Source of the DNA: Actinoplanes xinjiangensis
GTDB taxonomy: Bacteria; Actinomycetota; Actinomycetes; Mycobacteriales; Micromonosporaceae
DNA: 64,000 bases
Direction of reading: 5' to 3'
Assembly: GCF_003148685.1 (NCBI RefSeq)
Contig: NZ_QGGR01000003.1
Location: forward strand, 248,001 to 312,000
Shown: positions 54,408 through 62,176 of the stretch, piece by piece
Numbering within the stretch: position 1 is the stretch's first letter
Layout: each line of letters opens with the position of its first letter
Position numbers and translations under genes: made by a program
Notes under the pieces: model-generated
The model's database searches: none
The model's input: the letters and a program-made list of their open reading frames with translations, nothing else
What the model was told of the DNA's origin: nothing

Positions 54408-55721
54408 GTGACGTCACCATCCGCACCGGTCGCCACGACCGGGTATCCGTGGCCCATCGAAACCACGCAGCTCGCGAACGGTCTGCGCGTCGTCGTCAGT
54501 GAGGACCGCACGGCGCCCGTCGTCTGCGTCAACCTCTGGTACGACGTCGGCTCCCGGCACGAGCCGCCAGGCCAGACCGGGTTCGCGCATCTCTTCGAGC
54601 ATCTGATGTTCGAGGGTTCGCAGCACGTGAAGAAGACCGAGCACATGAAGCTGGTCCAGGGCAACGGCGGCTCCCTGAACGCGACCACCAACCCGGACCG
54701 GACGAACTACTTCGAGACGATGCCGTCCGAGCATCTGGAGCTGGCGCTCTGGCTGGAGGCGGACCGGATGGGCGGTCTGGTCCCGGCGCTCACCCAGGAG
54801 ACGCTGGACAACCAGCGCGAGGTGGTCAAGAACGAGCGGCGCCAGCGGTACGAGAACGTGCCCTACGGTGACGCGTGGCTGCGCCTGCTGCCGCTGCTGT
54901 ACCCGGAGGGGCACCCGTACCACCACTCCACGATCGGGTCGATGGAGGACCTGAACGGGGCCGCCCTGGACACCTTCAAGGCCTTCCACCAGCAGTACTA
55001 CGCGCCGAACAACGCGGTCCTGACGGTCGTCGGCGACGCGGCGGCGGCCGAGGTGTTCGCGCTGGCCGAGAAGTACTTCGGCGCGATCGCCACGGTTCCG
55101 GACATCCCGGCGGCGCCGGACGGCACCCTGCCGGGCCCGGCGGAGCAGGCGGTACGCGAGACGGTCACCGCGAAGGTGCCGGCCCCGCGGATCTACCTGT
55201 CGCACCGCACGTACCCGTTCGGCACGGCCGGGTACGACGCGGTCACGGTGCTGGCGACGGTGCTCGGCAACGGCCGGGGCAGCCGGCTCTACCAGCGGCT
55301 CGCCGACGGCGCCCGGATCGCCCAGCCGGACTACATCGGGGCGTACGGGGTGGATCTGGCGCACGCGCCCGCCCCGCTGATCATCACGGCCACCGCGAAG
55401 GACGGCGTCGACCTGGAGACGCTGGAGGCGGGCCTGGCCGAGGTGGTGCAGAGCCTGATCGACGAGCCGGTGGGCGAGGACGAGCTGAACCGGGCGAAGG
55501 CGCTGCTGACCACCTCGTGGTGGCGGGGTGTGTCGACGGTGTACGGCCGGGCCGACCTGCTGGGGCGGTACACGACCCAGTTCGGTGACCCGGCGACCGC
55601 CGCCGACCGGCTGCCGAAGTGGCTGGCGGTCACGGCCGAGGACGTCACCGAGGCGGCCCGGCACGTGCTGCGTCCCGAGTCCCGCGTCACCCTCACCTAC
55701 GTTCCCGGGGAGCCGTCATGA
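54408..55721 (+). CDS. M16-family zinc metallopeptidase (catalytic partner)
   Basis: A 437-residue pitrilysin-fold peptidase with the inverted zinc motif HLFEH in PPGQTGFAHLFEHLMFEG and the distal Glu in RREVVKNERRQR-like context (QREVVKNERRQRYENVP). The second half carries the helical repeat of the fold. It overlaps the next gene, an inactive M16 protein, by ATGA; the two would form an alpha-beta heterodimer like mitochondrial processing peptidase. Start GTG 54408. No signal peptide, so cytoplasmic. Confidence 0.92.
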   Translation: MTSPSAPVATTGYPWPIETTQLANGLRVVVSEDRTAPVVCVNLWYDVGSRHEPPGQTGFAHLFEHLMFEGSQHVKKTEHMKLVQGNGGSLNATTNPDRTNYFETMPSEHLELALWLEADRMGGLVPALTQETLDNQREVVKNERRQRYENVPYGDAWLRLLPLLYPEGHPYHHSTIGSMEDLNGAALDTFKAFHQQYYAPNNAVLTVVGDAAAAEVFALAEKYFGAIATVPDIPAAPDGTLPGPAEQAVRETVTAKVPAPRIYLSHRTYPFGTAGYDAVTVLATVLGNGRGSRLYQRLADGARIAQPDYIGAYGVDLAHAPAPLIITATAKDGVDLETLEAGLAEVVQSLIDEPVGEDELNRAKALLTTSWWRGVSTVYGRADLLGRYTTQFGDPATAADRLPKWLAVTAEDVTEAARHVLRPESRVTLTYVPGEPS

Positions 55722-57058
55722 GCCTCGTCACCACCCGACCGGGCGCCGGCTCGGCCCGGCCGTACGCCTTCCCGGCGATCCGGCGGGTCACCGCCCACGG
55801 CGGCACGGTCATCGCCGCCCACATGCCGGGCCAGATCCTGGCCAGCGCGCTGCTGCTGCTGGACGCGGGCGCGGCCCGGGAGACCGACGGCCGCGAGGGT
55901 ACGGCCACCGTGCTCGCCAAGTCGCTGGAGGAGGGCACCCGTAGGCGTGACTCGGCGGCGTACGCGCTGGCGCTGGAGAGTCTCGGCGCGGAGCTGTCCC
56001 CCGGGGTCGACTGGGACACCTTCCGGGTCGGCGTGTCGGCGCCGGGACCGCTGCTGGCCGACGCCGTGCGCCTGGCCGCGGAGGCCGCGCGTACGCCGAA
56101 GCTGGACCCGGAGGACGTGGCCCGGGTCCGCGACGACGAGGTGACCGCCCTGCGGATGGACTGGGCGCAGCCGGGTCCACGGGCCGACGCCGCGCTGCGG
56201 GCCGACCTGTTCGGCGCCGACGGGCGGTACGGCCGGCCACTGCACGGCGATCCCACCTCGGTGGCCGCGGTGACCGTCGACGACGTGCTCGCCTTCCACG
56301 AGGCCTGGCTGCGGCGGCCGGGGGTGCTGCTGGTCGCCGGCGATCTGGACGCGCTGGACCTGGCGGCGCTGGCCGAAGCCGCGTTCGAGGGCACCTCCGG
56401 CGACCCGCTGGAGCAGACCGGGCCGCTGGGGGTGGTGCTGCCGGCACGACGGCGCACGATCCTGGTGGACCGGCCGGACTCGGTGCAGTCGACGCTGCGG
56501 CTGGGGCACCGGGCGCCGGAGCGGGCCACCCCCGACTACGTGCCGATGACGCTGGCGGCGACGGTGCTGGGCGGCGCGTTCACGTCCCGGCTCAATCACC
56601 TGATCCGCGAGGTGAAGGGGTACACGTACGGGATCCGTGGGTCGTACGCGATGACCCGCCGCTGGGGCCGTTTCGAGGTGGCGGCCGGGGTGCAGACCGC
56701 GGTGACCGCCCCGGCGATCCGTGACACCCTCGGCGAGATCGCGCGCACCCAGGCGGAGGGCATCACCGAGGACGAGCTGGAGGTGGCCCGTTCCTGGCGG
56801 GCCGGCCAGCTGTCGGTGGAGATGCAGACGCCGGGTGCCATCGCCGGTGCGCTGAGCACCCTGGTCGTGCACGGTCTGCCGGACGACTACTACGCGACGC
56901 TGCGCCGGGAGTATCTGGAGGCGACCGTCGAGCAGGTGTCGAAGGCGGCGGCCGAGCATCTGTCGGTGGACGCCCTGACCTTGGTGGTGGAGGGCGACGG
57001 CGCGGCGATCCGGGCGGAGCTCGCCGAGTTCGGCGAGGTCGTCGACTCGACGATCTGA
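55718..57058 (+). CDS. M16-family protein lacking the zinc site (non-catalytic partner)
   Basis: A 446-residue M16 relative. Where the active partner has HxxEH this one reads GREGTATVLAKSLEEGT, so it cannot bind zinc. The C-terminal glycine-rich ELEVARSWRAGQLSVEMQTP and the LNHLIREVKGYTYGIRGSYA substrate-binding stretch are present. As with other actinobacterial pairs it should support substrate handling in the heterodimer. Translationally coupled to the active gene. Family certain, role inferred. Confidence 0.9.
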   Translation: MSLVTTRPGAGSARPYAFPAIRRVTAHGGTVIAAHMPGQILASALLLLDAGAARETDGREGTATVLAKSLEEGTRRRDSAAYALALESLGAELSPGVDWDTFRVGVSAPGPLLADAVRLAAEAARTPKLDPEDVARVRDDEVTALRMDWAQPGPRADAALRADLFGADGRYGRPLHGDPTSVAAVTVDDVLAFHEAWLRRPGVLLVAGDLDALDLAALAEAAFEGTSGDPLEQTGPLGVVLPARRRTILVDRPDSVQSTLRLGHRAPERATPDYVPMTLAATVLGGAFTSRLNHLIREVKGYTYGIRGSYAMTRRWGRFEVAAGVQTAVTAPAIRDTLGEIARTQAEGITEDELEVARSWRAGQLSVEMQTPGAIAGALSTLVVHGLPDDYYATLRREYLEATVEQVSKAAAEHLSVDALTLVVEGDGAAIRAELAEFGEVVDSTI

Positions 57059-57102
57059 CGACGGACGGGGTGTGCGATCACACGGTCGCGCACCCTGTCG
57101 TG

Positions 57103-57130
57103 CGCCTAGCTGTCATGGTTCAGCTAGGCG
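57103..57130 (+). promoter_or_regulatory. Perfect 10-bp palindrome before a small gene
   Basis: CGCCTAGCTG (57103-57112) and CAGCTAGGCG (57121-57130) surround TCATGGTT, 13 bases before the ATG at 57144. It can act as an operator or as the start of an mRNA hairpin close to the ribosome site. Confidence 0.55.
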
Positions 57131-57143
57131 TACGCTGTCACCC

Positions 57144-57425
57144 ATGACGCGCATCGGATACAGCCTTCCGAAGGATCTCCTGCGACGCATGGCCGCCCGG
57201 GCGGAGGCCGAGGGCCGGGCCGAGGGGCGGCTGATCGGCATGATCGGCGCGCTGTTCCATGTCCTCAAGGCACGCGGTGTCGAGATCTCCGGGGAGACCC
57301 GTGACACCATCCGGGGCTGCAAAGACCCTGCTCAGGTCTATCGCTGGGTCAGACGGGCGGCGACCGCGAACCGGGTGGAGGATCTGGGCGGCCCACTCGC
57401 CCGCCGACCACCGTCGATGATGTGA
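57144..57425 (+). CDS. Small protein resembling the C-terminal tail of Rpn/transposase-like families
   Basis: A 93-residue protein starting MTRIGYSLPKDLLRRMAARA. Residues about 19-93 (EAEGRAEGRLIGMIGALFHV, then VLKARGVEISGETRDTIRGC, then KDPAQVYRWVRRAATANRVE) match the pattern of the C-terminal region of many actinobacterial Rpn-like (recombination-promoting nuclease) proteins, where it follows a long linker. The nuclease domain itself is absent. It may be a stand-alone accessory piece. Function unknown. Confidence 0.55.
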   Translation: MTRIGYSLPKDLLRRMAARAEAEGRAEGRLIGMIGALFHVLKARGVEISGETRDTIRGCKDPAQVYRWVRRAATANRVEDLGGPLARRPPSMM

Positions 57426-57477
57426 CGTGAGCCGCGTTGCCCCTTCATGGTGGCAGCCTGCGGATACCGTCGCCGCC

Positions 57478-58473
57478 ATGACGATCACCGACGCGCCACC
57501 TGCGGCACGCCCGGTCGGGCGCCGACGCATCGTGTGGACCGTTCTGTTCTGGTTGTCGCTGGTCCCGGCGGCGATCTGGCTCGTTGCGCGTACGTTCGGC
57601 TGGGACGCCGGCTTCTGGGTCCAGTTGCTGGCCTTCACGCCGTACGTCGCGATATGGACCCTGATTCCCGCCCTCGGTGCCCTGATCACCCGCCGGTGGG
57701 CCGCCGCCGCGGTGGCGGTCCTGATCGCCGCCGGTTTCGCGACGGCGACCGTGCCGCGGGTCCTGGCCGACGGTGACAAGGGTCCGTCGACCGGCGTCGA
57801 GCTGCGGGTGATGACGTCGAACATGCTGTTCGGCGGCGCCGACGCCGGCGAGATCGTCGCGCTGGTGCGCGACAACCGGATCGACGTGCTGGCCGTGCAG
57901 GAGTTCACCGAGCGCGGGCAGCAGGCGCTGAAGGCGGCCGGGCTGGAGCAGCTGCTGCCCTTCAACCAGCTGGCGCCGGAGTGGGGTGCGAGCGGCTCCG
58001 GCCTCTACTCGCGTTACGACTTCGCCGAGCAGGCGTCGCGCCGCAACGACGGCGGCTTCCAGCAGGCGCACGCGGTGGTGCAGGTGCCGGGCGCCGGGAC
58101 GGTCTATGTCGAGTCGGTGCACCCGCTCGCCCCGGCGAGCCGGGACATGGTCCCCGGCTGGGCCGCCGACCTGGGCGACCTGGTGCCGGCCGCCGGGGGG
58201 CTGCCGAAGATCCTGATGGGCGACTTCAACGCGACGCTGGACCACCGGCCGCTGCGCGACCTGATCGACACCGGCTACCGGGATGTCGCGGACGCCGTCG
58301 GGAAGGGCTGGATCGGCACGTGGGGTCCCTACGACGGCGACCCGATCCCGCCGGTCACCATCGACCACGTGTTGGCCGACGACCGGATCGGGGTGAAAGA
58401 TGTCCAGGTGCACAGTGTGAAGGACTCCGATCATCGCGCGGTGATCGCCTGGCTGGTCGTCCCGGCCGCATGA
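57478..58473 (+). CDS. Membrane-anchored endonuclease/exonuclease/phosphatase-fold protein
   Basis: A 331-residue protein with three N-terminal membrane helices (about residues 20-90) and an EEP-fold domain: VMTSNMLFGGADAGEIVAL, VLAVQEFTERGQQAL, ESVHPLAPASRDM, KILMGDFNATLDHRPL, and final SDHRAVIAWLV with the catalytic DH. The Asn, Glu, Asp and His metal-dependent residues are all in place. The catalytic part is probably outside the cell. The substrate may be DNA or lipid phosphates; unknown. Coupled to the next gene by ATGA. Confidence 0.88.
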   Translation: MTITDAPPAARPVGRRRIVWTVLFWLSLVPAAIWLVARTFGWDAGFWVQLLAFTPYVAIWTLIPALGALITRRWAAAAVAVLIAAGFATATVPRVLADGDKGPSTGVELRVMTSNMLFGGADAGEIVALVRDNRIDVLAVQEFTERGQQALKAAGLEQLLPFNQLAPEWGASGSGLYSRYDFAEQASRRNDGGFQQAHAVVQVPGAGTVYVESVHPLAPASRDMVPGWAADLGDLVPAAGGLPKILMGDFNATLDHRPLRDLIDTGYRDVADAVGKGWIGTWGPYDGDPIPPVTIDHVLADDRIGVKDVQVHSVKDSDHRAVIAWLVVPAA

Positions 58474-59009
58474 CCGACATCGCGATCCGGTTGATCAGCC
58501 CCGTCGACGCCGCGGAGATGGCGGCCCTGCTGCGCGCCAACCGGGAGCACCTGGCCCCGTGGGATCCGCTGCGCGAGGAGAGCTACTACACCACCGAGGG
58601 CCAGTGGCAGATCATCTCCGACGCGCTGCGGGCAGGTAACGCCCTGCCGCACGCGATCGTCGAGGGCGGCCGGATCATCGGCCGGGTCAACCTGTCGAAC
58701 GTGGTGCACGGTGCCTTCCAGTCGGCGAACCTGGGTTACTGGGTGGACGCGTCCGCCGCGGGGCGCGGCGTCGCGAGCACCGCTGTCGCGGCGGTGGTCG
58801 AGGCGGCGTTCCTCACCTACGGTCTGCATCGGGTCGAGGCGGGCACGATGCTCCATAACGTACGGTCGCAGCGCGTCCTCGAACGCAACGGCTTCGTCCG
58901 CTTCGGGATGGCGCCCCGGTATCTGAAGATCGCCGGTGACTGGCAGGACCACTACCTGTTCCAGCTGCTCTCGGAAAACTGGCTGGCCGCCCGCGAGGGG
59001 GCTGTCTAG
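58470..59009 (+). CDS. GNAT-family N-acetyltransferase (RimJ/RimL-like)
   Basis: A 179-residue acetyltransferase. LRANREHLAPWDPLREESY is the RimJ-type opening. ANLGYWVDASAAGRGVASTA and HRVEAGTMLHNVRSQRVLER followed by NGFVRFGMAPRYL are the acetyl-CoA motifs. Substrate could be a ribosomal protein N-terminus or other amines. Coupled to the EEP-fold gene by a 4-base overlap. The Thr attenuator begins 10 bases after its stop, so its transcript may continue into it. Confidence 0.92.
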   Translation: MTDIAIRLISPVDAAEMAALLRANREHLAPWDPLREESYYTTEGQWQIISDALRAGNALPHAIVEGGRIIGRVNLSNVVHGAFQSANLGYWVDASAAGRGVASTAVAAVVEAAFLTYGLHRVEAGTMLHNVRSQRVLERNGFVRFGMAPRYLKIAGDWQDHYLFQLLSENWLAAREGAV

Positions 59010-59012
59010 CAT
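59007..59012 (+). promoter_or_regulatory. Candidate -10 element for the Thr leader
   Basis: TAGCAT lies 7 bases before the first ATG of the leader peptide. If used, the RNA would begin at or next to the AUG, making the leader peptide mRNA leaderless, a pattern known for other actinobacterial attenuators. No good -35 is visible. Confidence 0.4.
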
Positions 59013-59019
59013 CGTCGGC

Positions 59020-59082
59020 ATGATGCTCAGCTCGAACACGACGACGCCGGGAAGACCCGGCGCCGAGTCGATGCCGAGCTAG
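59020..59082 (+). CDS. Threonine-rich attenuator leader peptide
   Basis: A 20-residue open frame, MMLSSNTTTPGRPG followed by AESMPS, with three consecutive ACG Thr codons (59038-59046). It is directly followed by nested stem-loops and a terminator-like hairpin, then by a threonyl-tRNA synthetase-like gene. This is the standard make-up of ribosome-mediated attenuation: when charged tRNA-Thr is scarce the ribosome stalls on the Thr codons and changes the RNA fold. Inferred from sequence; a very close match to expectation. Confidence 0.82.
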   Translation: MMLSSNTTTPGRPGAESMPS

Positions 59083-59121
59083 AAGCGACGACGCAGCCCC
59101 GGGCGACATGCCCGGGGCTTT
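59045..59121 (+). terminator. Attenuator stem-loops and terminator before the ThrRS-like gene
   Basis: Stem 1: CGCCGGG (59045-59051) with CCCGGCG (59056-59062), right after the Thr codons. Terminator: AGCCCCGGGC (59095-59104) with GCCCGGGGCT (59110-59119) and T-rich end TTTGT. CCCGG (59056-59060) can instead pair with CCGGG (59099-59103), giving an antiterminator. Stalling on the Thr codons would block stem 1 and favour this alternative, letting transcription continue. Confidence 0.78.
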
Positions 59122-59156
59122 GTCGTCCGGGGTCCCCGAAACGAGGGAGACCCACG

Positions 59157-60377
59157 ATGTCCATCGATCACCGCAGGCTCGGCCGGGAGCTGAACCTGTT
59201 CGACTCCGACCCGCTGATCGGCGCGGGACTGCCGTTCTGGCTGCCGGCCGGCGCGGCCGCGCGCCACGAGGTGGAGTCCTACCTGTACGACCTGGAGCGG
59301 CGCGCCGGATACCGCCACGTGTATTCGCCGGCTCTGGGCAAACGCCGGATGTACGAGCTGTCCGGCCACTGGCACAACTTCGCCGACGACATGTTCCCGC
59401 CGATGCGCGTCGGTGAGGACGAACTGGTGCTGCGGCCCAGCCTGTGCCCGCATCACGCGCTGATCTTCCGGTCCCGCGGCCGGTCGTACCGTGATCTGCC
59501 GTTGCGGATCGCCGAGCTGGGGCCGATGTACCGGGCCGAGCGGTCCGGCGTGGTCGGCGGCCTGTCCCGGGTACGGTCGATGCTGCTCAACGACGCGCAC
59601 ATCTTCTGTGCCGAGGAGCAGGCGGGCGCCGAGGTGGCCGGGGTGCTGGCGCTGATGCGGCAGGCACACGCCGCGCTCGGCATGGGCCCGGTCTCCTACC
59701 GGCTGTCACTGCGCGGACCGGGAAAGCGGTACGGCGGGGACGACGGCTCGTGGGCACGTGCCGAGGAACTGCTGCGCGGGGCGCTGGCCGACGCCGGCGT
59801 CGAGTACGTCGCGGTGCCCGGTGAGGCCGCGTTCTACGGCCCGAAGATCGACATTCAGGTCGCCGATCCGTCCGGCCGCGAGTGGACCCTCGCGACCGTG
59901 CAGATCGACTACCACCAGCCGGAACGGTTCGAGCTGGAGTACGCCGACCGCAGCGGCGGACGGGACCGGCCGGTGATGGTGCACCGCAGCCTGGCCGGCT
60001 CGATGGAGCGACTGTTCGGGCACCTGATCGAGGTGCACGAGGGCGCGTTCCCGGTCTGGTACGCACCGGTCCAGCTCGCGGTCCTGCCGGTCGGCGCGGA
60101 CCAGGATGCGGCGGCTCGCGGGTTCGCCGCGTCGGCCGCCGGTCTTCGGGTGGAGGTGATCCACGACGGCTCGGTCGGTGCCCGCATCCGGGACCACCAC
60201 AGGGTTCCGTACCTCGCGGTCATCGGTGCCCGCGAGGCCGCATCCGGCGAGGTGGCCCTCCGGCTGCGGGACGGCAGCCGGCTGGACCCGATGCCCGGGG
60301 CGGCGGCGATCGAACTGATCGAGGCCGCCGCCCGGGACGAGCGTCAGGCCGGAGCGGAGGTACGGGCCAGACCGTAG
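59157..60377 (+). CDS. Short threonyl-tRNA synthetase-like protein lacking editing domain
   Basis: A 406-residue class II synthetase core. The usual bacterial ThrRS has about 640 residues; the N-terminal TGS and editing (N2) domains are absent and the frame starts ATG 59157 behind GAGGGAG. Present: motif 1 region RHEVESYLYDLERRAGYRHV; motif 2 in YRAERSGVVGGLSRVRSM; zinc ligands Cys (PSLCPHH), His (NDAHIFC) and His (MVHRSLAGSMERLFG); and an anticodon-binding domain (VWYAPVQLAVLPVGADQD). It can therefore be a working ThrRS without proofreading, or serve a special role such as antibiotic resistance or stress. It is controlled by the preceding Thr attenuator. Its last 34 bases overlap cimA. Confidence 0.88.
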   Translation: MSIDHRRLGRELNLFDSDPLIGAGLPFWLPAGAAARHEVESYLYDLERRAGYRHVYSPALGKRRMYELSGHWHNFADDMFPPMRVGEDELVLRPSLCPHHALIFRSRGRSYRDLPLRIAELGPMYRAERSGVVGGLSRVRSMLLNDAHIFCAEEQAGAEVAGVLALMRQAHAALGMGPVSYRLSLRGPGKRYGGDDGSWARAEELLRGALADAGVEYVAVPGEAAFYGPKIDIQVADPSGREWTLATVQIDYHQPERFELEYADRSGGRDRPVMVHRSLAGSMERLFGHLIEVHEGAFPVWYAPVQLAVLPVGADQDAAARGFAASAAGLRVEVIHDGSVGARIRDHHRVPYLAVIGAREAASGEVALRLRDGSRLDPMPGAAAIELIEAAARDERQAGAEVRARP

Positions 60378-61930
60378 GTGAGAGCGTCGACGAGAGCCGT
60401 CCAGCTGGCCTCGACGATGTTCTCGTGCACACCGACGGTGGTCCACTCGCGGTTGTGGTCGCTGGTCTCCAGGAGCACCCGGGTGACCGCGTTGGTGCCG
60501 TGGCTGCCCTCCAGGATCCGCACCTTGTAGTCGGTCAGCTCGAACGACTTGAGGTGCGGGTAGTGGCCGGTCAGCGCGGTACGCAGCGCCTCGTCGAGGG
60601 CGTTGACCGGGCCGTTGCCCTCGGCCGTGGCGATCACCCGTTCGCCGCGGACCCGCACCTTCACGGTCGCCTCGGAGATGACCGTGCCGTCCTCCCGGTG
60701 CTCGACCAGCACCCGGTACGACTCCAGGGTGAACGGGCGGGCCACGTCGGCGCCGGGCAGCTCACTGCGTACCAGCAGCTCGAACGAGGCGTCCGCGGCC
60801 TCGAACGACCAGCCGGTCGCCTCCAGGTCCTTGACCTTGCGGGTGACCTTCGTCAGGGTGTCCGGGTGGCCGGCCAGGTCCAGTCCGAGCTCACGGCTCT
60901 TGAGCTCGATGCTGGCCCGGCCGGCCATCTCCGTCACCAGGATCCGCATGTCGTTGCCCACAACCGCGGGGTCGATGTGGTTGTAGAGCAGCGGATCCAC
61001 CTTGATCGCGCTCGCGTGCAGCCCCGCCTTGTGAGCGAACGCCGCGGCCCCGACATAGGCCTGGTGGGTGTCGGGGGCGATGTTGGCGATCTCGGCGAGC
61101 GCGGTGGAGACCCGCGTCGCCTTCTCGAGGCATCCGTCCGGTAGGACCTTCAGCCCGAGCTTGAGTTGCAGGTTGCTGACGACGGCGAACAGGTCGGCGT
61201 TGCCGGGTCGCTCGCCGTACCCGTTGGCCGTGCACTGGAAGTGCCTGACGCCCGCCTCGACGGCGGCGACCGTGTTCGCGACCGCACAGGCGGTGTCGTT
61301 CTGGCAGTGGATGCCGAGCTGGTCCGCGCGGACCCCGGTCCTCTCCACCAGCGAGGCGATCGCCTTGGTGATCATCGACGGAAGCATGCCGCCGTTGGTG
61401 TCACACATGACCACCCGCTCGGCGCCCGCCTCGAACGCGGCCTTCACCACCGACGCGGTGTACTCCGGGTCGTAGCGGAACCCGTCGAAGAAGTGCTCAC
61501 AGTCGACGAACGCACGCCGCCCGTTCGCCACCAGGTGCCGCACCGTGTCGCGGACCATGGCCAGGTTCTCGTCGCCGGTGGTGCGCAGCGCCCGCTCCAC
61601 GTGCCGGATGTCGGATTTCGCGACCACGCAGACCACCGGGGTGCCGGCGTCGAGCAGCGCCTTGACCTGGGCGTCCCGGGTCACGTCGACACCCGCCTTG
61701 CGGGTCGAACCGAACGCGACCAGGACCGCGTGTTTCAGGTCCAGCTCGGTCTTCGCCCGTTCGAAGAACTCGGTGTCCTTGGGCATGGCGCCCGGCCAGC
61801 CGCCCTCGATGAACCCCACACCGAACTCGTCCAGCAGGCGCGCGACCGCGAGTTTGTCGGCGACCGTGTAGCTGATTCCCTCGCGTTGCCCGCCGTCGCG
61901 CAGCGTCGTGTCGAACACCTGGTAGTCCAT
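60344..61930 (-). CDS. cimA: (R)-citramalate synthase
   Basis: Condenses acetyl-CoA and pyruvate to start the threonine-independent route to 2-oxobutyrate, the isoleucine precursor. The 528-residue HMGL/IPMS-like enzyme has MDYQVFDTTLRDGGQREGIS, VMCDTNGGMLPSM, GIHCQNDTACAVANTV, HFQCTANGYGERPGNADL, and a C-terminal LeuA-type regulatory domain. ATG 61930 is chosen since an extended frame to 61972 would start inside the attenuator. It is preceded by a branched-chain amino acid attenuator on the same strand. Confidence 0.95.
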   Translation of the reverse strand: MDYQVFDTTLRDGGQREGISYTVADKLAVARLLDEFGVGFIEGGWPGAMPKDTEFFERAKTELDLKHAVLVAFGSTRKAGVDVTRDAQVKALLDAGTPVVCVVAKSDIRHVERALRTTGDENLAMVRDTVRHLVANGRRAFVDCEHFFDGFRYDPEYTASVVKAAFEAGAERVVMCDTNGGMLPSMITKAIASLVERTGVRADQLGIHCQNDTACAVANTVAAVEAGVRHFQCTANGYGERPGNADLFAVVSNLQLKLGLKVLPDGCLEKATRVSTALAEIANIAPDTHQAYVGAAAFAHKAGLHASAIKVDPLLYNHIDPAVVGNDMRILVTEMAGRASIELKSRELGLDLAGHPDTLTKVTRKVKDLEATGWSFEAADASFELLVRSELPGADVARPFTLESYRVLVEHREDGTVISEATVKVRVRGERVIATAEGNGPVNALDEALRTALTGHYPHLKSFELTDYKVRILEGSHGTNAVTRVLLETSDHNREWTTVGVHENIVEASWTALVDALTYGLARTSAPA

Positions 61931-61970
61931 CGGGGAAAGTCCTTTCGATCGGTCATCCACGAGCCACAAC

Positions 61971-62000
61971 AAAAAGACCCCCCGCGGATGCGGGAGGTCT
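61971..62000 (-). terminator. Attenuator terminator before cimA
   Basis: On the minus strand AGACCTCCCGC pairs with GCGGGGGGTCT (one mismatch) followed by TTTTTGTTG. It lies between the leader peptide stop and the cimA ATG, in the right place for an attenuator. Confidence 0.85.
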
Positions 62001-62028
62001 GCGCGTCGACGAGGAGTCAGTCGGCGCG

Positions 62029-62073
62029 CTAGGTGCGAATAATCAGCACGGAGTGGGTCATGTCCCGAAGCAT
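62029..62073 (-). CDS. Branched-chain amino acid leader peptide for cimA
   Basis: A 14-residue open frame MLRDMTHSVLIIRT with consecutive Val-Leu-Ile-Ile codons, or a 10-residue frame from the second ATG (62061). A ribosome stalled on GTG CTG ATT ATT when isoleucine, leucine or valine is short could alter folding and prevent the downstream terminator. The composition and position match leader peptides of ilv/leu attenuators. Confidence 0.8.
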   Translation of the reverse strand: MLRDMTHSVLIIRT

Positions 62074-62176
62074 GCCACGCGCCGCCACGGGATGAGACGG
62101 AAATCCACTTGATGAGACGGCGAGAGTGACGAAATCGACGGGTGGAGCAGTCGCCGTCGCCGGTTAGGTTGGGACC

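Noticed and set aside
59020-59156. T-box riboswitch before the ThrRS-like gene
   Set aside because: No T-box consensus or specifier loop; the leader peptide and nested hairpins explain the region better.
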